DNA of 64,000 bases from Candidatus Gastranaerophilales bacterium. GTDB taxonomy: Bacteria > Cyanobacteriota > Vampirovibrionia > Gastranaerophilales > Gastranaerophilaceae. Shown here piece after piece: positions 43,536-52,207 of the stretch. The stretch lies in contig CALUUJ010000009.1 of the NCBI GenBank assembly GCA_944323935.1, forward strand, positions 22,724-86,723. Reading direction: 5' to 3'. A program made the translations under genes and the position numbers. The notes below the pieces were generated by a model. The model made no database searches, was not told the origin of the DNA, and saw only the letters and a program-made list of their open reading frames with translations. Positions within the stretch are counted from its first letter, which is position 1, and each line of letters begins with the position of its first letter.

Positions 43536-44486
43536 ATGGCTATTTTAGAATTTGAAAAACCTTTATACGAAATAGAAGAAAAAATACAAGAACTAAAAAA
43601 AATAAGTGAGTCATCAGGTATGGATGTATCAGACCAAATAGAAACATTTGAAAAACAAGCTTTAGAATATAAAAAGGAATTATATTCAAAGCTAACGCCT
43701 GCGCAAAGACTGCAAATAGCAAGACATGCCGATAGACCAACATTTTTAGACTATATAAAATTAATGACAACCGATTTTATAGAATTACACGGAGACAGAG
43801 AAGGTACTGATGACAGAGCAATAATAGGCGGTATTGCAAAAATAGACGGTCAAAGTGTAGTTATAATCGGAACACAAAAAGGTAAAACAACAAAAGAAAA
43901 TCTTATATATAACTTTGGTATGCCACAACCTCAAGGATACAGAAAAGCATTAAGATTGTTCTATCACGCGAATAAATTTAATTTACCGATAGTAACATTA
44001 ATAGATACACCAGGGGCATATCCTGGGATGAAAGCGGAAGAAACAGCTCAGGGAACAGCAATTGCAGTAAACTTAAGAGAAATGGCGAAACTAAATGTTC
44101 CGATAGTTGCAATAATAACAGGAGAAGGATGCAGTGGAGGTGCTTTAGGTTTAGCAGTTGCAGACAGAGTACTTATGCTTGAACACTCTTATTATACAGT
44201 TATTTCACCTGAAGGCTGCGCATCAATTTTATGGAGAGATGCATCTAAGGCAGATGTAGCGGCTGAAGCTTTAAAAATCACAAGTGAAGATTTACTGAAA
44301 CTTGAAATAATTGACGGAATTGTTAAAGAGCCTTTAGGCGGTGCTCATAATGACTATGAAGCAATGGGCAAAGAATTAAAAAATGCGATTATAAAAGAGA
44401 TCAAAGAATTAAAGGGGCTGGAACCCAAAACATTGAGAGATGAAAGATACAATAAATTCAGAAGAATGGGTGTATTTTGTCAGTAG
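43536..44486 (+). CDS. accA: Acetyl-CoA carboxylase carboxyltransferase alpha subunit
   Basis: 316 aa, partner of AccD. An N-terminal helical pair (LEFEKPLYEIEEKIQEL) precedes the crotonase core with LHGDREGTDDRAIIGG, DTPGAYPG, GEGCSGGALGL and SPEGCASILWRD (carboxybiotin and oxyanion-hole region). ATG 43536 has a GGAGAAGG ribosome site. The last 10 nt overlap the TTG start of prmA, so at least accD-accA-prmA-kdsB-CDF are read together. This places fatty-acid supply in the same transcript as Kdo activation. Confidence 0.97.
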   Translation: MAILEFEKPLYEIEEKIQELKKISESSGMDVSDQIETFEKQALEYKKELYSKLTPAQRLQIARHADRPTFLDYIKLMTTDFIELHGDREGTDDRAIIGGIAKIDGQSVVIIGTQKGKTTKENLIYNFGMPQPQGYRKALRLFYHANKFNLPIVTLIDTPGAYPGMKAEETAQGTAIAVNLREMAKLNVPIVAIITGEGCSGGALGLAVADRVLMLEHSYYTVISPEGCASILWRDASKADVAAEALKITSEDLLKLEIIDGIVKEPLGGAHNDYEAMGKELKNAIIKEIKELKGLEPKTLRDERYNKFRRMGVFCQ

Positions 44487-45400
44487 TTAATAAAACATAT
44501 TGGGAAGTATGTATTGAGATAAATCCTATTTGTTCAGATATAGTTTGCGATATTGTTCAAACAGAATTTGAATGTGAGGGTATTATAACTGCAGAAGAAA
44601 AATATAAGAATTTAGAGCTTGTATCAACAACGGAAAATACATTAAAAGCATATATTGTTGCAGATATATTGGATTTTGATAACGTACAAGCTTTTTTCCA
44701 TGCACAAAGACAAGATTTGATTGATAAACACATTTTTAATTGTGATATAGGAAGCTGGAATGTTTCAATAAAGAAACAAGAAATAATAGATTGGTCTAAA
44801 AAATGGAAAGAACATTGGAAGCCGTCTAAAATATCAGAAAGAATAGTAATCTGCCCAACTTGGGAAAAATATGAAGCAAAAGAAAATGAAATCATTGTAA
44901 ATATAGATCCCGGTAATGCTTTTGGAACAGGCACTCACGCAACAACACAATTATGTGTCAAAGCTTGTGAAAAATATATGGCAAAAAACTCTATAATTGC
45001 AGACATAGGTTGCGGTTCAGGAATTCTGGCAATATGTGCAATGAAACTTGGTGCAAAAGAAGCAGATGCTGTAGATACAGATGAAACAGCAGTTGAAACA
45101 GCTCAAATAAATGCAAAAGTTAATAAGGAATTTTCTATAAAATTTAAGAATGCAACATCTGATATTTTAGATTCAGAAAAATATGACTTTGTATTTGCAA
45201 ATATTCTACATAATGTACTGGCAGCAATTATGCCTGATTTAAAAAGAATCTTGAAAAAAGGCGCAAAAATAGTTTTAAGTGGTATTCTTGAAGGAAAAGA
45301 AGATGTTGTATTAGAAGCAATCAAAAATAATAATTTAAAAATGATAGAAGAAATGAGACAAAAAGAATGGATTGCTTTCGTTGTTCAAAGGGAGGACTAA
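44477..45400 (+). CDS. prmA: Ribosomal protein L11 methyltransferase
   Basis: 307 aa. The N-terminal substrate-recognition domain (WEVCIEI) is joined to a Rossmann S-adenosylmethionine domain with NIDPGNAFGTGTHATTQ, DIGCGSGILAI and FANILHNVL, all diagnostic for PrmA. The start is TTG at 44477, overlapping the accA stop; no ATG fits the family N-terminus. Length is normal. Its stop is immediately followed by kdsB (TAA-T-ATG). Confidence 0.95.
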   Translation: MSVVNKTYWEVCIEINPICSDIVCDIVQTEFECEGIITAEEKYKNLELVSTTENTLKAYIVADILDFDNVQAFFHAQRQDLIDKHIFNCDIGSWNVSIKKQEIIDWSKKWKEHWKPSKISERIVICPTWEKYEAKENEIIVNIDPGNAFGTGTHATTQLCVKACEKYMAKNSIIADIGCGSGILAICAMKLGAKEADAVDTDETAVETAQINAKVNKEFSIKFKNATSDILDSEKYDFVFANILHNVLAAIMPDLKRILKKGAKIVLSGILEGKEDVVLEAIKNNNLKMIEEMRQKEWIAFVVQRED

Positions 45401-45401
45401 T

Positions 45402-46130
45402 ATGTCAAAAACAGCAATAATAATACCTGCAAGATATGGTTCAAAAAGATTACAAGGAAAACCTTTATTGAAGGTATGTAATAAGCCGATAATACAATGG
45501 GTATGGGAGAAAGCAGTTCAAGTAAAATCAGCAGATATTGTAATTATTGCTACTGATAATAAAGAAATATATGATTGTGCAAAATCATTTGGTGCAAATG
45601 TAGAAATGACATCGGAACATCATAAATGCGGAAGTGACAGAATAGTCGAAGTAGCAGAAAAATATCCTGAACTTTCTTACATAATAAATTTGCAAGGTGA
45701 TGAACCAATGATAAATACATCTTGCGTTGAAGAAGTGATAAAACTGTTGAAAGAAGATAATAATGCAGATATATCTACTCTTGTTTCAGAAATCAAAAAT
45801 GAAGATGTAGATGATCCGAATATGGTTAAATGCGTAAAGGATATAAACGGATACGCAATGTATTTTTCACGCTCAAAAATTCCTTACGAAAGAAATATGG
45901 GAATAGCAAAATTTTATAAACATATAGGAATTTACGGCTATAAGCGTGAAGCATTATTTAAAATAACAAAATTTCCACAACCCGAAATAGAACAAGCAGA
46001 AAGTCTTGAACAATTAAGAGCCTTATATAACGGTATGAAAATAAAAACATCTGTTGTTGAATACGATGCAATCGGTATAGATACAATAGAAGACTTCAAT
46101 GCATTTAAAAAGTTAGTTGAAAGTAAATAA
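45402..46130 (+). CDS. kdsB: CMP-Kdo synthetase (3-deoxy-manno-octulosonate cytidylyltransferase)
   Basis: 242 aa. Activates Kdo with CTP to give the donor used by WaaA. Motifs: IIPARYGSKRLQGKPL at the N-terminus, HKCGSDRI, NLQGDEPM and HIGIYGY with the sugar-binding residues. The open frame starts at 45372, but ATG 45402, with a GGGAGGAC ribosome site, matches the family (MSKTAIIIPARYGS). It completes Kdo activation in an organism whose waaA lies 38 kb away. The next gene (CDF) begins 1 nt after the stop. Confidence 0.97.
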   Translation: MSKTAIIIPARYGSKRLQGKPLLKVCNKPIIQWVWEKAVQVKSADIVIIATDNKEIYDCAKSFGANVEMTSEHHKCGSDRIVEVAEKYPELSYIINLQGDEPMINTSCVEEVIKLLKEDNNADISTLVSEIKNEDVDDPNMVKCVKDINGYAMYFSRSKIPYERNMGIAKFYKHIGIYGYKREALFKITKFPQPEIEQAESLEQLRALYNGMKIKTSVVEYDAIGIDTIEDFNAFKKLVESK

Positions 46131-46131
46131 A

Positions 46132-46806
46132 ATGCACGAAAAAAGACTTGAATACCTTATAAGATTACGAAAAGAAAAAAACATTCTAATTATAGTATTA
46201 TTAACCATTTTTGCGATGATAGGTGAAATTGTTTTTGGATATATAACACAATCAATGTCACTCTTAGCTGAAGGTTATCATATGGGTATGCATGTTGTAA
46301 CTCTTGGGCTTACCTACATTGTTTATGTTATATCCAGAAAATTAAAGGATTCTCCGTTATTTGAGAATGGTACAGATAAAATAGGTGTTTTAGCCGGATA
46401 CACAAGTGCATTAATGTTAACATTTGCAGGTATTCATATATTTATTGAATCGGCAGAAAGATTTTTTCATCCCGAGCAAATTAAGTTTACAGAAGCAATC
46501 TATGCTTCAATTTTTGCACTAATTATTAATTTTATTTGTGTTGCAATTATGGAAGGAAAATTCAAAAGACATAAACATAAAAAGTACCAAAATAAAGATT
46601 ACAATTATCTTGCAGCATACCTACATATACTTTCAGATGTTTTAATTTCAATTCTAACAATTTTCGCACTTTTCTTTGGAAAAATGTTTAATTGTATTCA
46701 CTTAGATGCACTAACAGGAATAATTGGCGCAATTTTGATTATAATTTGGGCTTTCAAACTGATAAAAAATACAGTAAAAATTCTTATTGATATGAAAACT
46801 ACTTAA
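46132..46806 (+). CDS. CDF cation efflux protein, DmeF-like (copy 1)
   Basis: 224 aa with about six membrane helices. TM2 has LLAEGYHMGMHVV and TM5 has YLHILSDVLIS (HxxxD), the layout of DmeF-type CDF exporters, where a HMGxH motif in TM2 replaces the usual HxxxD of zinc CDFs. A short His/Lys loop (KRHKHKK) sits between TM4 and TM5. The usual cytoplasmic C-terminal domain is absent; the protein ends right after TM6. Co(II)/Ni(II) efflux is the best guess from family resemblance. It starts 1 nt after kdsB and precedes the marR promoter. A paralogue lies beyond marR. Confidence 0.88.
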   Translation: MHEKRLEYLIRLRKEKNILIIVLLTIFAMIGEIVFGYITQSMSLLAEGYHMGMHVVTLGLTYIVYVISRKLKDSPLFENGTDKIGVLAGYTSALMLTFAGIHIFIESAERFFHPEQIKFTEAIYASIFALIINFICVAIMEGKFKRHKHKKYQNKDYNYLAAYLHILSDVLISILTIFALFFGKMFNCIHLDALTGIIGAILIIIWAFKLIKNTVKILIDMKTT

Positions 46807-46819
46807 CATTTCTTATTTT

Positions 46820-46873
46820 TTGTTGACAAGGAAACAAAACAGAGTCATAATAATATTGTTGACAAGGAAACAA
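46820..46873 (+). promoter_or_regulatory. marR promoter flanked by two identical operator repeats
   Basis: TTGTTGACAAGGAAACAA occurs twice, at 46820-46837 and 46856-46873, exactly 36 bp apart. The repeat is itself partly symmetrical (TTGTT...AACAA), as MarR sites are. Copy 1 contains the -35 TTGACA (46823-46828); after 17 bp comes CATAAT (46846-46851). Copy 2 covers the expected start point (about 46858) and the AAGGA ribosome site. Autorepression by the following MarR is the natural reading. Confidence 0.8.
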
Positions 46874-46880
46874 TATTATT

Positions 46881-47327
46881 ATGAATGAAGAACTTCTGGA
46901 CTTAATAAAAGATATAGCAAGAAAACAAGAACAAATAGATAAACATTTGAAAGAAAAATCAGGCGAATTACTAAAGGATTTAAGTTTTTCTGAAATGCAC
47001 TGCATCAATTACATTGGCACAATAGAGCGAGCAAATGTAACTAAATTATCAGAACTTTTGAATATAACACGAGGCGGTATAAGTAAAATAATAAAGAAAT
47101 TAATTAATAAAGGCTTTATAGAAACATATACAGATAAATCGAACAAAAAAGAAATATACTACAATTTAACGCAGCAAGGCAAAATAGCATTTAAAGAACA
47201 CGAAAAAATACACAGTTTATTTTGTTCGGGAGATTTAAACTACTTTAATAAAATAGAAGAAAAAAAATTAAAGATTATAAAAGAATTTTTAGAAAACTAC
47301 AATCAATATTTAAGTGAAAGATTATAG
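46881..47327 (+). CDS. MarR-family transcriptional regulator
   Basis: 148 aa. Helices for dimerisation at both ends surround a winged helix-turn-helix (about 45-110): SEMHCINYIG, NVTKLSELLNITRGGISKIIKKLINKGF (given in part) and the wing YTDKSNKKEIYY. The cysteine in HCINYI and several acidic residues could contribute to metal sensing. The two operator copies at its own promoter and the flanking CDF exporters indicate a metal-responsive repressor; the metal is unknown. ATG 46881 has AAGGA at about 12 nt, inside operator copy 2. The second CDF gene follows after 16 nt. Confidence 0.93.
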   Translation: MNEELLDLIKDIARKQEQIDKHLKEKSGELLKDLSFSEMHCINYIGTIERANVTKLSELLNITRGGISKIIKKLINKGFIETYTDKSNKKEIYYNLTQQGKIAFKEHEKIHSLFCSGDLNYFNKIEEKKLKIIKEFLENYNQYLSERL

Positions 47328-47343
47328 TTAAATAGAGGTATAT

Positions 47344-48030
47344 ATGCACAAACACAAAGAAGAAATCTGCAAAGAGAATGAAAAAAGAACATTGATTGTA
47401 ATTATATTTACGATTATAGCAATGTTTGCCGAAATTATATATGGATATATTACAAACTCAATGGCATTACTGGCAGACGGCTATCATATGGGAACACATG
47501 CACTCGCACTATCATTAACATTTTTAGCATATGTATTAACCAGAAAACTTGCGAATTCGGATAAGTTTAAGAATGGAACAGATAAAATAGGAACACTTGC
47601 GGGATACACAAGTTCAATTTTCTTAGGTTTAACAGGATTTTGGATAATAGTTGAAGCTATAGACAGATTCATACATCCGTTAAAAATTAATTTTGATGAT
47701 GCGATTTTAGTTGCAATTATAGGTTTAATAGTAAATACAATATGTATTTTTATAATGGAAAGCAAACATAATCATTGTCACGAAGAAACAGAAGAAGAAA
47801 ATAAAGAACACAATCACACAGATGAAGACTACAATTACAAAGCTGCATACTTCCATATACTTGCTGATGCTTTAACATCAATATTAGCGATTATAGCACT
47901 GCTTGCAGGAAAATATTTTCAGATTACAAGCCTCGACTCAATAATAGGAATACTTGGAGGTATTCTAATATTAAAATGGGCAGCAGGACTAATAAAAGAC
48001 ACAACAAAAATCCTACTGGATATGAAATAA
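47344..48030 (+). CDS. CDF cation efflux protein, DmeF-like (copy 2)
   Basis: 228 aa, paralogue of 46132-46806. TM2 has LLADGYHMGTHALAL and TM5 has YFHILADALTS, a close match to DmeF Co/Ni exporters. The TM4-TM5 loop is richer in histidine (KHNHCHEE, then EHNHTDED) than copy 1, fitting a metal-binding loop. It ends after TM6 without a C-terminal domain. Directly downstream of marR under its promoter, whereas copy 1 depends on the accD-kdsB transcript, so one may be basal and the other inducible. Confidence 0.92.
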   Translation: MHKHKEEICKENEKRTLIVIIFTIIAMFAEIIYGYITNSMALLADGYHMGTHALALSLTFLAYVLTRKLANSDKFKNGTDKIGTLAGYTSSIFLGLTGFWIIVEAIDRFIHPLKINFDDAILVAIIGLIVNTICIFIMESKHNHCHEETEEENKEHNHTDEDYNYKAAYFHILADALTSILAIIALLAGKYFQITSLDSIIGILGGILILKWAAGLIKDTTKILLDMK

Positions 48031-48285
48031 TTATAAATATTGTTCATCTTGCAATGCAACAGCACAAATTTGAGTAGAAAGAATACAAACTTTTCTAATA
48101 GGACCGTTTGTATTTTTTTCTATTAATCTTGGAGTTGGAGAATTTTGCTTTAATATTTGAGCTAATTCCTCATAAACATCTATAGGACTATCAACATATA
48201 AAACTAAAGGTGCAGTAGTTCCTTTAAGAAAAACTAGAACAGAAGTTCTTTTTTTCATTGGACCTTGTGAAAATGGCTGTGGCAT
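48031..48285 (-). CDS. Small hypothetical protein (84 aa)
   Basis: Begins MPQPFSQGPMKKRTSVLVFLKG, then APLVLYVDSPIDVYEELAQIL and CILSTQICAVALQ. Alternating strands and one helix suggest a compact alpha/beta fold. No family recognised and no signal peptide. ATG 48285 has a TTAGGAGATAT ribosome site. Its stop abuts that of the convergent CDF gene with no spacer and no hairpin. The ribosome site and amino-acid composition support a real gene. Confidence 0.72.
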   Translation of the reverse strand: MPQPFSQGPMKKRTSVLVFLKGTTAPLVLYVDSPIDVYEELAQILKQNSPTPRLIEKNTNGPIRKVCILSTQICAVALQDEQYL

Positions 48286-48346
48286 AATATCTCCTAACTA
48301 TCAATATAAGTAAATATTAATAAAATAAAGTTAAAAGGTCAATATT

Positions 48347-48574
48347 TTAAGTATCAATTATTTTTTCAATTTCAGAATAATCATTAATTACTAAATTGTG
48401 CATTTTTTTTAGAGTTATGACAAGATTATGAACATCAGCTTTCGAAAAATTTGTATTATCATTTATTGAAACATCCAAAAATTTAATTATACTTGAAATT
48501 ATAGACAAATTTACACCAACAGCAGTAATTTTGTCATAAATACTAAGGACAGAATTTTTATTAAACTTTTTCAT
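48347..48574 (-). CDS. Small helical hypothetical protein (75 aa)
   Basis: Begins MKKFNKNSVLSIYDKITAVG and continues VNLSIISSIIKFLDV, then VHNLVITLKKMHNLVINDYSEI. It is all helix by composition, heptad-like with Ile/Leu at regular spacing, and has no signal peptide or cysteine. ATG 48574 has a clear GAGGTGAG ribosome site. It lies upstream of the 84-aa gene on the same strand (61-nt gap). Not recognised; a small dimeric helical protein is the structural guess. Confidence 0.7.
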   Translation of the reverse strand: MKKFNKNSVLSIYDKITAVGVNLSIISSIIKFLDVSINDNTNFSKADVHNLVITLKKMHNLVINDYSEIEKIIDT

Positions 48575-48661
48575 TACTCACCTCTTTTTTGTAATAATCC
48601 TAACATATTTTCCTATATTAAACAAGATATAATTAAATTTTTTAACAAATAGTAAAAAACG

Positions 48662-48670
48662 TGATATCAT
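48662..48670 (+). promoter_or_regulatory. Extended -10 of dapB
   Basis: TGA-TATCAT. Predicted start near 48677 leaves a leader of about 27 nt with the AAGGAAAG ribosome site. Confidence 0.45.
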
Positions 48671-48703
48671 CTAGATGTAAGAGTTTTTAAATAAGGAAAG
48701 AAA

Positions 48704-49501
48704 ATGATTAAAGTAGGAGTAGTCGGTGCACTAGGTAAAATGGGAAAAGAAGTAGTTAAAGCCGTATTAAATGACGATGCAACAACACTTGTTATGGCTG
48801 TCGATATCATTGGAGAAGGAACAGATGCAGGAATTGCTGCAGAAGGAAAAGCTTGCAATGTTTTGATAGAAACCGACATAGAAAAAGCAATAGAGAAAAA
48901 GAACCCCGATGTAATTGTTGATTTCACTCAACCATCCGGAATATATGAACACGTATGCGCATATATTAAACACAAAGTAAAATCAGTAATAGGAACAACA
49001 GGGTTAAAAGAAAATCAATTAAAAGAAATTGAAAAATTAACAAAAGAAAATAATACAGGATGTTTAATAGCTCCAAATTTTTCAACAGGAGCTGTATTAC
49101 TAATGATGTTTGCAAAGCAAGCAGCAAAATATTTTAATAACGCTGAAATAATCGAATTACACCACAATCAAAAAAAAGATGCACCATCAGGTACAGCAAT
49201 AAAAACAGCTCAACTTATGGCAGAAGTCAATTCTGACTTTACATTTGGTAATTGCCCCGAGACAGAATTAATAAAGGGCTCCAGAGGTGGAAATTCTGAA
49301 GCAAATATTCATATTCATTCAGTAAGAATGCCCGGATATATTGCTTCTCAAGAAGTAATATTTGGTTCCTCCGGTCAAATATTAAAACTTGCACATCATA
49401 CAATGGAGCGTTCTTGTTATATGGCAGGAGTTTTACTTGCCGTTAAATATATCTATGACAATAACGAATTTATATATGGACTTGATAATATAATGCAATA
49501 A
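48704..49501 (+). CDS. dapB: 4-hydroxy-tetrahydrodipicolinate reductase
   Basis: 265 aa. NAD(P)H-dependent step of the diaminopimelate/lysine pathway, feeding peptidoglycan and lysine. GALGKMGKEV forms the nucleotide-binding loop. DFTQPSG, GTTG, APNFSTGAVLL, ELHHNQKKDAPSGTA (catalytic histidine and lysine) and GSRGGNSEANIHIHSVRMPG (given as its pieces) complete the active site. Length is typical. ATG 48704 has an AAGGAAAG ribosome site. It is monocistronic, closed by a 12-bp hairpin shared with anmK; lysA further on completes the same pathway. Confidence 0.97.
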   Translation: MIKVGVVGALGKMGKEVVKAVLNDDATTLVMAVDIIGEGTDAGIAAEGKACNVLIETDIEKAIEKKNPDVIVDFTQPSGIYEHVCAYIKHKVKSVIGTTGLKENQLKEIEKLTKENNTGCLIAPNFSTGAVLLMMFAKQAAKYFNNAEIIELHHNQKKDAPSGTAIKTAQLMAEVNSDFTFGNCPETELIKGSRGGNSEANIHIHSVRMPGYIASQEVIFGSSGQILKLAHHTMERSCYMAGVLLAVKYIYDNNEFIYGLDNIMQ

Positions 49502-49537
49502 TTAGAATTAATGCTCACAAACATAATTAATTCTAAT
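49501..49537. terminator. Bidirectional hairpin dapB / anmK
   Basis: ATTAGAATTAAT (49501-49512) pairs perfectly with ATTAATTCTAAT (49526-49537) around 13 nt. It overlaps the stop codons of both convergent genes. A/T-only ends make it a weaker terminator than others here. Confidence 0.6.
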
Positions 49538-50660
49538 ATGCAATTTTGCCCATAACAACATTAGTATCGGCCCCTGTACAAGATGGAACATTATTCGGTT
49601 GTTTTTGCAAGGTGAAATATCCTAAATAGGCAAAAGCAACCGCTTCTTTTAATTTATTAGGAATTCCAAAGTCTTCATGTGTTTTAATTATTAAATCAGG
49701 GAAATAGTCTTTCATATATAATATCAAAGTTTTATTGTAAGCACCGCCACCACCAAGAACAACCTCATCAATATTAGTTTTAGGCATAATGAAATTAATA
49801 TATGAATCTGTAATGACTTTTGCAGTTAAAGCCGTAAGGGTAGCAATAATATCTTCTTTTCTCTTTGGAGCAGATATATATATTTTCTCAGCATATTCAT
49901 TATTAAATAGTTCACGTCCTGTAGTTTTGGGAGGCAACAATGAATAATATTTTTCAAGAAGTAATTCCTTCAGCCAAATTTCATCGATTTTACCTTTTAA
50001 AGCAATTTCACCACCTTTATCAAACGGCAAATCATATAATTTTCTCATAAAATAGTCTATTAGCATATTACCCGGACCATTATCAAAAGCAAAAATATCA
50101 CAATTTTTTGATAAAACTGTTACATTTGAAATACCGCCAATATTTTGAATTAACCTATTTTTATCAAAACCGAATAAAATTTTATCTGCAAATGGAACTA
50201 ATGGAGCACCCTGACCACCCGCAGCCATATCTTTTGTCCTGAAATCACCAACAGTCATTATTCCTGTTTTATGCGAAATTACAGAGATATCTCCAATCTG
50301 TAAGGTACTTTTTGTAGAAACATTACTAATTTTTTGTTCAAACGGAATATGATATATAGTTTGACCATGTGATGAGATAAAATCAACATCACAAGAATTA
50401 ATTCCTGTTTTCTTTAATAAATTATTTACAGTCTTTGCAAATAATTCCCCGATAACAAAATTCATAAAACATACATCTTTTATACTTCCAATATTATTTG
50501 CTAAGGCAAGAATTTTCTTTTTTATTTCAACAGGATAATCTAAAGAATAACTATCAATAATTTCAAAAGACAAATCATCAAAAATTTTCAAAAGACAAGC
50601 ATCAATCGAATCAATTGAAGTTCCGGACATTAAAGAAATTATAGTTTTATAATTTTTCAT
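49533..50660 (-). CDS. anmK: Anhydro-N-acetylmuramic acid kinase
   Basis: 375 aa. Converts 1,6-anhydroMurNAc to MurNAc-6-phosphate in peptidoglycan recycling. SLMSGTSIDSIDA at the N-terminus, SSHGQTIYH, GDFRTKDMAAGGQGAPLVP, NIGGISNVT and FDNGPGNMLID are diagnostic. The open frame runs upstream to 51089 through the divergent manC, but that extension is not conserved; the family start MKNYKTIISLMSGT is at 50660. TATAAT lies 7 nt before it and there is no Shine-Dalgarno. No murQ is present in the window. Confidence 0.96.
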   Translation of the reverse strand: MKNYKTIISLMSGTSIDSIDACLLKIFDDLSFEIIDSYSLDYPVEIKKKILALANNIGSIKDVCFMNFVIGELFAKTVNNLLKKTGINSCDVDFISSHGQTIYHIPFEQKISNVSTKSTLQIGDISVISHKTGIMTVGDFRTKDMAAGGQGAPLVPFADKILFGFDKNRLIQNIGGISNVTVLSKNCDIFAFDNGPGNMLIDYFMRKLYDLPFDKGGEIALKGKIDEIWLKELLLEKYYSLLPPKTTGRELFNNEYAEKIYISAPKRKEDIIATLTALTAKVITDSYINFIMPKTNIDEVVLGGGGAYNKTLILYMKDYFPDLIIKTHEDFGIPNKLKEAVAFAYLGYFTLQKQPNNVPSCTGADTNVVMGKIAY

Positions 50661-50667
50661 AATTTTG

Positions 50668-50673
50668 ATTATA
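50668..50673 (-). promoter_or_regulatory. -10 TATAAT seven nt before the anmK ATG
   Basis: Perfect TATAAT on the minus strand, followed by CAAAATT and ATG 50660. No ribosome site and no good -35. Confidence 0.45.
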
Positions 50674-50760
50674 CGATTAGAATTCGAATAAGAAAAGATA
50701 TTAACAATTTCTAAAATTAAAGTATTTATTGTATAATTAATAACTGTATAGAGGAGAGTT

Positions 50761-52206
50761 ATGGTAGCATCAGTATTTTGTATAATTTTAGCCGGAGGCG
50801 CAGGCAGCAGATTATGGCCGGTATCTCGTGAAATGTTTCCCAAACAAATGTTCAAGCTTGATGATGAATATACGCTTTTCCAAAAAACATTTCTAAATAT
50901 AGCAAATATTGTTGATGATAAAAATATTATTACAACAACAAATATAAAATATGCTTCTTCAATAAAAGAACAACTAAAAGTATTACAAGATAAGTTTTGC
51001 AGAAAAAAAGAATATAACATAATTACAGAACCTATTTTTAGAAATACTGCGCCCGCTATGGCAATTGCAGTAAAATATATTACAGACAAATTAAATTACT
51101 CATCAGAATCTCCAATAATTCTTACTGTTCCATCAGATCAACTAATTACAAACAGAGAGCAATTTTCTATACTTATAGAAAAAGGTATCAAACTGGCAAA
51201 AGCAGGTTATATTGTTTCTTTCGGAACAGAGACAACTGAAATAAATCCAAATTTTGGATATATAAAAACCAGAAAAAATGCAATAATTTCAGAAATAGAA
51301 GAAACTGCACTAAAAGTAACAAAATTCATTGAGAAACCTTCAAGTAAAGAGAAAAGAGATAACCTAAAAGGTAAATTTTTTGTAAATTCTGGTATTTACA
51401 TGTTTAATGCAGAAACATTTTGCACAGAACTAAAAAAATATGCACCTGAAATATATAAAAATATTCAAAATAAGAATATAGAAAATACAATTCCATCAAT
51501 ACCATTAAATGATTATGAGCAAATTATAGATATATCAATAGACTATGCATTAATGGAAAAAAGTAAAAAAATAACAATAGTTCCGCTTAATACAGAGTGG
51601 AAGGATATTGGGAGTTGGAAAGCAATTTATGAGATTTCCCAAAAAGATAAAAACGGAAATTATTTTTCAGGCAATGTTGTAGATATAGACTCAAAAAATT
51701 CAATGGTATACTCAACATCAAAGCTTGTTGCAACTTTAGGATTAAAAGATACATTTGTGATAGAAACAGAAGATGCTGTATTAGTTAGTGATAAAGCAGA
51801 TACTAATAGTATAAAGAATATTTATAAAAAATTGAACGGAAAAAATTCTTCTAAGAAAGAAATACATAAAACTGTATATCGACCTTGGGGATATTATACA
51901 GTATTAGAAAATGGTAACGGTTTTTTAACAAAATGTATAACAGTTAATCCAAATGCAAAATTAAGTGTTCAATTGCACCACCACAGAAGTGAACACTGGA
52001 TTATACTAGAAGGGGAAGCAACAATACTAAAAGGTAAAGAGTTCGTAAAACTTCTTGCCGGTGAAAGTATTGATATTGCAATTGAAGAAATACATTCATT
52101 GCAAAATTTTGGAACTGAACAATTAAAAGTTTTGGAAATTCAGCAAGGTGATATTTTAGATGAGAACGATATTGAACGACTAGAAGACATATATGGCAGA
52201 GCATAA
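50761..52206 (+). CDS. manC: Mannose-1-phosphate guanylyltransferase / mannose-6-phosphate isomerase
   Basis: 481 aa bifunctional type-II enzyme making GDP-mannose. The nucleotidyltransferase half has LAGGAGSRLWPVSRE, PKQMFKL, FVNSGIYMFN and KWTEWKD-like residues (NTEWKDIGSW). The cupin isomerase half (about 355-481) has RPWGYYTVLENG, LQLHHHRSEHW-like metal residues (VQLHHHRSEHW) and the final EIQQGDIL. ATG 50761 has a GAGGAGAG ribosome site. dxr follows after 1 nt and aroQ overlaps it. GDP-mannose would feed surface polysaccharide or fucose synthesis. Confidence 0.96.
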   Translation: MVASVFCIILAGGAGSRLWPVSREMFPKQMFKLDDEYTLFQKTFLNIANIVDDKNIITTTNIKYASSIKEQLKVLQDKFCRKKEYNIITEPIFRNTAPAMAIAVKYITDKLNYSSESPIILTVPSDQLITNREQFSILIEKGIKLAKAGYIVSFGTETTEINPNFGYIKTRKNAIISEIEETALKVTKFIEKPSSKEKRDNLKGKFFVNSGIYMFNAETFCTELKKYAPEIYKNIQNKNIENTIPSIPLNDYEQIIDISIDYALMEKSKKITIVPLNTEWKDIGSWKAIYEISQKDKNGNYFSGNVVDIDSKNSMVYSTSKLVATLGLKDTFVIETEDAVLVSDKADTNSIKNIYKKLNGKNSSKKEIHKTVYRPWGYYTVLENGNGFLTKCITVNPNAKLSVQLHHHRSEHWIILEGEATILKGKEFVKLLAGESIDIAIEEIHSLQNFGTEQLKVLEIQQGDILDENDIERLEDIYGRA

Positions 52207-52207
52207 A

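Noticed and set aside
50661..51089. N-terminal extension of anmK (open frame to 51089)
   Set aside because: Runs antisense through manC; the conserved AnmK start MKNYKTIISLMSGT is at 50660.
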